From Lantana camara (taxonomy: Eukaryota; Streptophyta; Magnoliopsida; Lamiales; Verbenaceae): DNA of 64,000 nt. The stretch covers positions 21,721,001 to 21,785,000 of the forward strand of contig CM074856.1 in assembly GCA_037501455.1 (NCBI GenBank), given 5' to 3'. This document shows positions 55,564 to 64,000 of this stretch, piece by piece. The stretch's first letter is position 1. Every line of letters starts with the position of its first letter. Under the pieces are notes generated by a model that worked only from the letters and a program-made list of their open reading frames with translations, did not search any database and had not been told where the DNA came from. Both the position numbers and the translations under genes were made by a program.

Positions 55564-56330
55564 ACTGAATCATTTTATTACTTTGTCTATGTACATCGAT
55601 TGTGATAGTCCTATCAATCTCTTAGATCTATCCCTATAGATCTTAATACCGAGAATATAAGACGCATCACCAAGATCTTTCGTCTCGAATTAGTTTGATA
55701 ACCAAGACTTGGTAACTTTGATGATCCTTCGAATTCCCAATTAGAAGGATGTCATCAACATAAAGCACCAAGAATTGCACTGAAGTCTCCAATTCCTTTC
55801 TATACACGCAGGATTCATTCGAATTTTGAACGAAGCCAAACGCTTTAACTGCTTCATCAAAACGAATGTTTCAATTTCTAGAAGCCTGTTTCAATCCGTA
55901 GATTGATCTTTGGAGTTTGTAAACCTTTTGCTCACTCCCACTGAATGTGAAACCTATGGGTTGATCCATATAAATGTCCTTATCAATGTCTCCATTGAGA
56001 AAGGCAGTTTTCAAATCCATTTGCCATATCTCATAGTCGTAATATACAGCTATGGCAAACATGATCCGAATGGACTTTTACATTGCAACCGGTGAGAAGG
56101 TTTCATCAAAGTCCACGCCGAACCTTTGAGTGAAGCCTTTGGAAACGAGTCTTGCATTATAGGCTGCAACGTTTCCATCTACTCCGAGCTTTCTCTTAAA
56201 GATCCATTTGCAACCTATGGGTTTTACCTCATCAGGCAAATCAACCAAGGTCCAAATTTGGTTGGAGTACATGGAATCCATTTCGGACTTCATGGCTTGT
56301 TTCCACTGATCAGAATCAGAGTCTGACAGT
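55564..56330 (-). pseudogene. Copia reverse transcriptase
   Basis: Copies element RNA into DNA. Minus strand: MYSNQIWTLVDLPDEVKPIG and GCKWIFKRKLGVDG (56293 onward), GVDFDETFSPVAM, then YDYEIWQMDLKTAFLNGDID (catalytic Asp region), YKLQRSIYGLKQASR (to 55871), and LYVDDILL at about 55744-55767 with the Y-V-D-D active site. Stops fall between these blocks, including just after VAM. Confidence 0.85.
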
Positions 56331-57440
56331 GCCTCCTCATATGTTAGGGGATCATTATCCTCTTGAGAGATTTCATGGAGAAAACCATACCATCTCTCAG
56401 GCTGTCTAGGAGTGCGTTCAGAACGCCTTAAAGGAGGATTTTCACGTGTATCGAAGTTCGTGATTGGTTGTGGGATGTCAGAATAGGACGTCTTTTGCGT
56501 GGGTGGCGTGGGAACATCTCGAATTTCTTCGAGTTCTGTGATCTTGCCTTTCTTTTCTTATAGGAATGGTTCCTCAAGAAAAGTTGCATTTCTTGAAACA
56601 AACACCTTTTGTTCAGTTTGATCAAAGAAGTAATATCCTATGGATTCCTTAGGATAGCCAACAAAGTAGCATATTCTAACTTATCTTCCACTGTCCTCTT
56701 CACATAACCAGGACAACCCCAAATTCTTAAGTAAGAATAACTAGGGATCTTACCATGCCACATTTCATAGGGCGTTTTAGGGACTGACTTGGAAGGAACA
56801 AGATTTAGAATCTTGGCTGCACTTTCTAGAGCATAACCCCAGAAAGAAAGTGGTAAGTCAGTGAAACTCATCATGGAATGAACCATATCAAGTAGGTTCA
56901 ATTCCTTCTTTCAGAAACTCCATTAAGCTGAGGAGTTCCCGAAAGAGTCCACTGAGAGATAATACCATTATCTCTGAGATGATTAAGGAACTCTTCACTA
57001 AGATACTCGCCACCTCGATCAGATCAAAATGTCTTGATCTTGTGACCAGTTTGATTCTCAACCTCCTTTTGAAATTCTAAGAATTTCTCAAAAGCCTCAG
57101 ATTTGTACTTCATTAAGTACACATAACCATAACGACTAAAGTCGTCAATAAAGGTTATGAAGTACTGATAATTGTTTCGAGTGCTTACACTAAGAGGTCC
57201 ACAAACATCAGAATAGATCAAATCCAAGGTCTTTGTGGCTCGTTCCACACTCCCTTTGAAAGGAGTTTTGGACATCTTTCCTTTGAGACAGGATTCGCAA
57301 GAAGTTAACTGTTTAAGGTCATTTTCAGATAATGTCCCTAAGGTAGTTAACTTGCTAATTCTGTCCTTGGAAATATGTCCTAATCTAGCGTGTCATAAAG
57401 ATGCTGAGACTTCGTCATCTCTCTTACGTTTTGTTTCACG
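56331..57440 (-). pseudogene. Copia integrase
   Basis: Inserts the DNA copy. A zinc-binding region is visible around CESCLKGKM (about 57270-57300). The core has LDLIYSDVCGPL and FITFIDDFSRYGYVYLMKY (two catalytic Asp), and GVSERRN near 56915, which carries the expected Glu but is then broken. LPLSFWGYALESAAKILNLV and TPYEMWHGKIPSYSYLRIWG (56860-56690) follow, as in copia integrases. A linker rich in Lys and Pro leads to RT. Confidence 0.85.
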
Positions 57441-58673
57441 TTATATATTCAAAATATTACTGTTTTGAGTTAGATAAAGTCCATTGTTTAGTGTACCAAG
57501 ATGTATTGAAAAATTATTCTTTTTAAGGAAAAATTTACCATTCTTAATATTAATTTCATAACCTTCGCAATCAAGTATTGGAGCTGAAATAATATTACGA
57601 ATAATGTCTGGTACATAAAGGACTTTATTTAAAACTAAAACAGAATGACCTAAATCTAATCTAAGTGTGCCTAAAGGTTGAGTTTCGACCGTTGAGCCGT
57701 CCCCAATCTTCAAGACACATTCTCCTCCTTTGAGCTACCGGATCTCACTTAGCATCTGTACATCATTACAAATATGAGATCCATAACCGGTATCAAGTAC
57801 CCAAGAGTTAGAATTAATAGAAAGATTTACTTCAACGAGAAACATACCTTTCTTTAGAGTAGCCTTGTACTCTTGGCAGTTTCTCCTCCAATGCCCTGGT
57901 TTGCCACAATGGAAGCAAACGTCCTCCTTCTGATCACGTTTCTTCTTTTGGACTTTTCGCTTCGTGATGCCTCCATTGGGCCTAAGGGACTTCTTTTTCT
58001 TTTGGGCTTTCTTGCCCTTGCCTTTGGAAGGCTTAGAAGAAGATGGAGCAATAACAATCATAACCTTATTGTCCTTCTTGATCATGCTTTCAGCAGTCAC
58101 AAGCTGACTAATCAGCTCAGCTACACTAGCATTTGCATGAATCATATTGAAGTTAAGGACAAAAAGGTTGAATGATGATGGGAGCGAGGCTAGCAACAGA
58201 TCCACTGAAAACTCATCACTCAGTGGCATGTCCATGGAAGTAAGTTTCTCAGTGAGAGCAAGAAACTTAAGTCCATATTCATGGACACTAGTACCTTCCT
58301 TCATTCTCAAATGGAACAATTCCTTTGAGGTGTTATACCTTGTAACACGCTCATGAGGACAGTAAAGTTGCTCTAAGTGGTCGTAAATCTCCCAAACGAA
58401 TTCCATGGACTCCTGCTGTCTTTGCATGCCCGAATATATGTTAGCAAGCATGAGATAACGGGCTTGGAGATTATCATCCTTCTACTTCTAGATCGCATCC
58501 CACTCAGTCCGGGTCGGAGCGTCCCCTTTGGGAACGGGCTCTGCCTCGTAGAGAACATAAGTTCTCTTCTCGGAATCTAGAACGATTTTTAGATTCCTAA
58601 GCCAATCAGATTAGTTGGGACTAGTCAACTTGTTTGACTCGAGGATCGATACTAGAGGGTTTTTAGTTTCCAT
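57441..58673 (-). pseudogene. Copia gag and protease
   Basis: Starts at ATG 58671-58673. The capsid region has EIYDHLEQLYCPHERVTRYN and LHLRMKEG-like wording, and LLASLPSSFNLFVLNFNM. A basic stretch, a CCHC zinc knuckle C-F-H-C-G-K-P-G-H-W-R-R-N-C and the protease WVLDTGYGSHIC (catalytic Asp in D-T-G) follow. After a stop at 57735-57737 the same frame continues into GDGSTVETQPLGTLRLDL and LYVPDIIRNIISAP (pre-integrase). Stops also interrupt the first 80 codons. Confidence 0.85.
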
Positions 58674-58884
58674 TTCAAAACACGTAGAGAATCACAGAAT
58701 CTACGACCTAAATGGAAAAACAGAGAACTAAGTAAGCATGCTGAATAATAACGATATACATGAGATTAGGTCTTTAATCTATGTAGCTCCCACTGTCTTT
58801 AGAAGATCTATAATTCCCAAAGATCTTAGAGGATACTTGTTATCCTAATGGGTACTAAGTTCCTAAGCACTTTATCTCGAACCA

Positions 58885-59200
58885 ACGACTCGCGGACATT
58901 CTTAATAAAGCCTAAGGTAGGTACAACTTGCCAATTCCAACATTGTGGAATTCTTAGTAATGTTTTTGCATCACCTATCTTTCAATATGGATCCACGACT
59001 CGTGCGACATTCATATTTACTTAGGCGTTAAGCTAGACCCATAAATCATAAGATCAAGATCAAAACTTAGTCCGAACGACCCACGACTCACGGATATCGC
59101 CCTCCCCAAAATTGACCTCGAAATATTGATCATTTAAATGATCAATTAGGAAACTAAGAACTAATAGATTTCACATAGTCACCCCACGACTCATGGACAG
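58885..59200. repeat. Four CCACGACTC(G/A) repeats at about 100-bp spacing
   Basis: ACGACTCGCGGACA (58885), CCACGACTCGTGCGACA (58993), CCACGACTCACGGATA (59091) and CCACGACTCATGGACA (59184). Only this core is shared; the sequence between copies differs. Confidence 0.7.
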
Positions 59201-60362
59201 TAACTAGCTTCCTCTATTAAACTTAAATCCTATTGATGGAATGCTAGGAATTTAATTCAAAATTTGCACCTCGAATTAAACACCTATTTTTCGAAAATTA
59301 GCTTAATATTCAATGGGAATTTTCGATTTAACTGGAGAGTTGTCCGGTTCGACCTCACCAACATATATGTTATCTAATTTAATTAGTCTTGATTAATGCA
59401 AGTACAACTTAAATGCATTTCATACATGCACTTAGCAGATAACATGTCCTAGCATGATACTAGCATGTGATGATCATGGGTTCTACCTATCTTATGCGTG
59501 ATATGTGGGAGCCACTCCACAATCACAAGTTTTAACATACATGCCACATAAGACAGTTTAAATCACATAAGGGAATTGGAAATAAAACGATGTCCTATCT
59601 ATTACAAAAATAGAAATCCTCTCTAACACTTCGAGAGGTCTTCACTTATGGCCTTCATCTTGTTAATTGTTGTGTGGATCCATCTTACTGCATGGGTGTA
59701 TTGTCTCCAAAATGAAAGAAAAAAACCTCACCACCTATCTCTACTCTCAAATTACAATAAAAAGAAAAAGACATAAAGTAATAGGGCTCAATCTTCATAT
59801 TGGCCTTAGACAATTACACGGGGCATACCCCGGTCTCAAAAACAGTAATATGGAAAGCCACATAATAAACACATAACAGTACGCACATAAGTGGGGCACC
59901 GACCCCAATTGAAAAACGGAACTATAGGGCTCCAACCCCAATTTAAACCATCCATGTGCATAAATTAAAACCATACATAAGACTAAACCCATGATCACCT
60001 AGCATGCCAAAAGTTGCAAGAATTTAAATTTAACCAATAAATTAAAATTCTCGCTTTAAGCCCTAATGACTTAAAACACGACTTAGATGCAATTCTTGAT
60101 CAAGAGCCTTTTCTATAAAACCCAAAAAGTAACAAATTAAAAAAATTCCAATTAATTTCTGAAAATTAATAATTTTATTCCTTCAATATTTTCAGAAAAT
60201 AAAGTTCGTAATTTTCCCAAAGTTTAAATTGTCTTAATTTCTCAAAATCCCAATTTAAACAATTATTTCACAAATAATTCTAATTTAATAAAATAAAATT
60301 TTAAAGAAAAATTAAATCGGATTTCAAGGACCGAAAATAGGAAAAAACCACGAAAATACGAA

Positions 60363-60610
60363 ATCGGGCCAGAACGCCCCGAAATAATGCAAACGAGCGC
60401 CCCAGCGGCGCGCACAGTGTGTGGCAGTTGCCGCACACGTGCGCATGCTTTGCGAGCTCTATGTGCACACTGCGCGCAGCCTCGCGCGGTGTGGCTGGGT
60501 GCTCCTGCGTGGTTGCGGGATGCCTGTGAGGGTGCGCCTAGGCGGCTCCCGCGCGGTTGCGGGAGGTGATCGCGGGGTTGGGGCGTGCTACACGTTGGCA
60601 CGTCCCAATC
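60363..60610. repeat. GC-rich inverted-repeat block in copia leader
   Basis: A roughly 35-base imperfect hairpin at 60410-60444 (GCGCAC.GTGTG.GGC pairing with GCC.CACACGTGCGC, loop AGTT), CTCCCGC/GCGGGAG at 60546-60565 and CGTGC/GCACG at 60583-60601. Base composition is far more GC-rich than the surrounding element. Confidence 0.75.
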
Positions 60611-60887
60611 CCGCGTGTTCGTTTCTCGTTTCGTTTTTTCGTATCACGGGCTTCTCCAAAACCCGATTCAATCCAAAATAAAAAACACGATTTAAACAGA
60701 TTTCAACTAAAATAGTTTTTCAGAAACACGATTTAAGAAAACAGTTTTCAGAAACTTTTAGGAAAAATACAGTTTCGTATTTCAGGCTTTCTAAAAGAAC
60801 TCAAGAATACTCAATTCGTATCTCAGCCTAAGAATTTCTACCAAATTCAGAATAATTGAGACGAATCAGAAATAGGCCTTGCAAGAT

Positions 60888-60900
60888 GGCTCTGATGCCA
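60888..60900 (-). promoter_or_regulatory. Primer-binding site (initiator tRNA-Met)
   Basis: Minus strand TGGCATCAGAGCC, two bases after the 5' LTR end, differs at one position from the plant initiator tRNA-Met complement TGGTATCAGAGCC. Confidence 0.8.
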
Positions 60901-60902
60901 CT

Positions 60903-62823
60903 TGTTGGGAAAACGAGATAGAAACACAAAAAATTTTAAAAAAATTTCCAACTAAGTAAGGATCGAATCTTGCAATTCCTATTCCCAAATTCGTAGTGAT
61001 CAAGAAACTCACTTAGATAGTAGCTTTCTTGATGCGTTCTAGCCGCCCAAGAACGCTCTTCACGCGGCTTGATCCCCAAAAGCTCCTTCAAATCTTTCAA
61101 AACTTCAAGATAATAGCCCTCTAGAGAATTAGTCCACCAACCGCGACCACAATCCGAATAGGGAGGATGCTAGTTCTATATTCGGTGTTTAGGCTCTAGG
61201 GTTTAGTGTATAATATTTGGAGAAAAGAGAATTTGCTATCATCATCCCATGGGGTTAAAACCCTATGTATTTATGGGCAAGGGGTTCGAACCTCTTTTCT
61301 TATTGAGCAAGGGTTTCTTAAACCCTTTTGGTAAGGGATTTCTTACTTGAAGACTATGTCATTTACTTTGACCAAAAGTCTCCTTTTGACCAACTTGTCA
61401 AGCAAGATAATATCTAACTCTTTTAGATATTTTATTTTACTTTATTTATTAAATAATAAATAACTTGAAGACTAATAGTTAATTAATTCATAATTAATTA
61501 TTTATTAGACTTTATTTCTCAAAATTAAGACTTTAATATTAACTCGAAATTAAATCAAAGTCCATTAAATAATTAACACATTAATTATTTAATATATACA
61601 CATACACACACGTGACTACACGTGTCACAAGGACACGTGTCATACACATGTTCCACATGTGTGCTTCACACGGGTGGACCCCACCATTCTCCTAACGGTT
61701 CGATCTACTCGTTTAATCGATTCAAGCCTTAACCCACGTGACCGGGTTGTTGTGTGTGACCCTCTTAGTTCTTAACTCAATTAGCGGTGACCCTAATTAA
61801 TTAATTCCCTAATTAATTAATCAGTCCACAGATCAAACGACCATAGTCTAGCAACAGGTGTTTGACCCCTAGCTGAATAAGAATGTCTCGATTCGACAGA
61901 ACCTTTAAGTCATTGATTCATATGAGATACAATCCTCCTACATCCCATATCTCAATCAAGATCTGGGGCAAGGGAATAATTAGAACCCTAATAATCTCGA
62001 TCTTAATATTAAGTGCATTTCATATCCATTTGATCTCAATCCAAGAAACTCTTTTCTTGATGTCTTGATCCACTGTCTTGGCCAAGGACTCCTAGATGGC
62101 ATATGAAAGTCTTACACAATAAGAGATCAACTTACTCATGCAAGTGGAGGTCCTTTATCGATTCTCATATACTTTCATGTGCCACTTGTGCGGCCCCAGC
62201 ATAAGCCTTGAATCAGTTGTCTAAGATGATACCCTTTAAAGCTTATACCTTAGACTACATACTTAGCTCATAAAGTATCAAAAGAACCTCAAGTCTAAGG
62301 ATCACTTAATCACATCAATGACTCGTGAGATATTTCCTAATCTGGAAGTTTCTATTTCCAGATATAGAAACTTCTTTTCCCATTTAGGAATCTTCTCACA
62401 CTTAACACCTCAATGTACCTGCTTAGAATAAGCAAGCACCCCCATGTATCACGCACGTATCAACTATACACTTTGCACCCCATGAAACAAGGTGGTTCTT
62501 CTTAAGGGCGTGATCACACGAGCAAGCCTCAAACGAGTCAGGTTGACACTCCCACTGTGTTTAGGACTCATCGGCTTGGAGTGATTTCTAATCATGACTT
62601 ATGTGATATAGGGCTCATCTTATGAACCACTTCGCCTAAATGGTTGAGTCCTATAAGTTATATTGATTAGGGGAGTTCTTATACATGCGCAGTCACACAA
62701 TCAAACAAGAGCATATAAAGAAGTGTTGCCTTAATTCGTATTATTCAAAGATTGTCTGTGATTTACAAAAGGAAAGTACTAAAGCTGACTATTACATCGG
62801 CTTTCAGGGCACTATTCCTAACA
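60903..62823 (-). mobile_element. Copia 5' LTR
   Basis: 1921 bp. Nearly colinear with 51096-52963, with the extra CTTGATCCCCAAAAGCTCC block near 61069. Confidence 0.9.
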
Positions 62824-62828
62824 TTATA

Positions 62829-63440
62829 GTCTTCATTTATTTCTTTTATTTATCATTCCCAATATTTCTTTTACATACTAGTATATTTCTTATTTGTAAA
62901 TATTTTTTGTCTAATTTTAACGAGTTTGGTTCAAACAATGCATGAGGGTTTTTTATGCTTATTTTTATAAAACATAGGGTTCTTTATGTTAATTTTTAAA
63001 ACATAAGGTTTATCTTGCATTTTTCAGAATTTCACAAGGTTTTCGTAACAATTATCTCAACTAACAACAAACTTAAGAAAAAAAAAGATAATTAAAAATC
63101 AACAAGAAAGATAATATGAGGAAGGATGTAAACCTTTTGTGGAGACGCCCAACAATGAGAGCTTGGGGGTTTGGAAATCGCATCTGAAATTCAATTTTTC
63201 TATCGAGGTCTGTTTTCGAAAATCAAAACTAGGAATAGTTCCAACTTTGGGAGAGTCTCTAATGTCATGAATGGAGGGGTATAAATGAAATTTCAAATGA
63301 ATTTAAATGGGCTCTATATAGCCAAATAAACTACACATAATATTGGACTACTAGCCCATTGTTATAAACAACCCAAGTAAATAGCGGGCTTTGTATTTAG
63401 ATGACAATCTATATGCCTATAACCCAAAATTGATGTATTT
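62829..63440. other. Flank of copia insertion with possible orphan promoter
   Basis: On the minus strand GGGCTAG and AGCCCATT-type motifs surround CTATATAG (63314-63321), followed by a 5'-UTR-like stretch and a 65-codon frame (63296-63099) without a known domain. The copia element begins 270 bases farther on. It may be the promoter of a gene destroyed or displaced by insertions. Confidence 0.3.
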
Positions 63441-63443
63441 GTC

Positions 63444-63461
63444 TATTATTATTATTATTAC

Positions 63462-63517
<56 letters not shown>
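63444..63517. repeat. (ATT)n microsatellite
   Basis: About 24 ATT units with one interruption (ACT). Confidence 0.95.
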
Positions 63518-63518
<1 letters not shown>

Positions 63519-64000
63519 AATAAACACGTGTAATCCAGGCAAATTTCAACGATAATGACAAAGTTATATTCACAATTTGAAATGTACTTTTTCAAGTTTA
63601 CTACATGCTGCGTAAATACTCAGTAGGTCATTCCTATAAAAATTTGTCATGTGTCTGGTCCTATTAATATCTACTTTTCTATATCTTTTTAATTTTCAAT
63701 CGCTTTTCATCAAAAACAAAGTAATTAATTATAACCTAACTAAAGTTAAACCAGAGTTTAAAAAACATTAAATTCTAAAAGTTAAGTTTTGACGACCAAT
63801 TCTAAAAGTCAAGTTAGATGAGAACATAGTCATCTTTCATAACTCTATCTTCTGCATCGATAGAACTGTAAAAGTTTGAACAGAATTTTTTTTTCATCTT
63901 AAACAGAAAATTTTTCTGTTCCCCCCCTCCCCCGGTCTGTTCAATCATTGAATTAGAAATGGAAGAAAATGCTGAAATGGTCTACAATCACTTAAAACCT
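63518..64000. other. Intergenic to window end, nothing recognised
   Basis: No gene or repeat was identified. A short C-tract (CCCCCCTCCCCC) lies near 63921. Confidence 0.4.

Larger units (their letters stand above)
58674..60887 (-). mobile_element. Long copia leader with repeats
   Basis: About 2.2 kb lie between the primer site and gag, longer than needed for a simple leader and without a coding domain. It holds four ACGACTC repeats (58885-59200) and a GC-rich block of inverted repeats (60363-60610). Leaders normally hold the dimerisation and packaging signals. Confidence 0.6.
51091..62828 (-). mobile_element. Complete Ty1-copia retrotransposon with nested hAT elements
   Basis: Two LTRs (51096-52963 and 60903-62823) start TGTTGGG on the plus strand, end CCTAACA and are flanked by the 5-bp duplication TTATA (51091-51095 and 62824-62828). 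Minus-strand order: LTR, initiator-Met primer site, 2.2-kb leader, gag, protease, integrase, RT, RNase H, polypurine tract, LTR. The order integrase before RT defines copia; LTR size and pol wording suggest the Angela/Tork group (inference). By eye I count about 14 differences in the last 440 LTR bases, so it is the youngest retroelement here. Stops in gag and pol, and an hAT insertion in RNase H, make it defective. Confidence 0.9.

Noticed and set aside
60263..60681. Overlapping 60-112 codon frames on both strands
   Set aside because: Produced by a GC-rich block with few stop codons in the copia leader; low-complexity peptides.

Overview
The window reads as nuclear DNA of a flowering plant, most likely a eudicot: one intron-containing plant transporter gene sits in a dense pile of plant-type transposons (Ty3-gypsy, Ty1-copia, hAT, CACTA, Harbinger-like and LINE). 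Every coding or element call comes from reading the bases. No database was searched and family names rest on recognised motifs.

Left end (1-13 kb). The only convincing host gene is a complete four-exon NRT1/PTR-family (NPF) proton-coupled transporter on the minus strand (957-7816). Its splice junctions can be read exactly and give 551 residues. Its third intron is 4.5 kb and holds a 5'-truncated LINE tail with target-site duplications, a 995-bp Harbinger-like element and a long foldback. Upstream lie a TATA box, a duplicated promoter block, small GATACG-rich terminal-inverted-repeat elements and a decayed gypsy LTR/gag fragment.

Middle left (13-29.6 kb). An old Ty1-copia element has been broken up by chromovirus-type (Tekay-like) gypsy elements with 3.0-3.4 kb LTRs. 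These are a minus-strand 5' LTR, a gag-bearing fragment with its 3' LTR, and a clean solo LTR inside the copia 3' LTR.

Middle right (29.9-42.8 kb). A whole Tat-lineage gypsy element (LTRs 586/587 bp, TSD tcatg) runs on the minus strand: gag, protease, RT, two RNase H domains, integrase. Between pol and the 3' LTR it carries an antisense gene with its own TATA-like box and GT-AG introns. A 2.2-kb CACTA element splits its integrase.

Right end (42.8-64 kb). A 1.83-kb element has about 285-bp inverted repeats and a 5-bp TSD, with a near-perfect hairpin inside. A decayed gypsy LTR follows, carrying a 341-bp hAT element. Last is a young, complete copia element (51096-62823, TSD ttata) whose RNase H is split by an hAT element that itself contains a second hAT element. 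All retroelement reading frames contain stops or insertions, so none looks autonomous.

The most unusual signals are two. First, several unrelated LTR elements each carry an array of short inverted repeats whose sequence is private to that element but whose layout is similar; in the gypsy LTRs the array lies about 0.85-1.25 kb from the LTR start. Second, the antisense gene of the Tat element has introns in the orientation that genomic-RNA splicing cannot remove.
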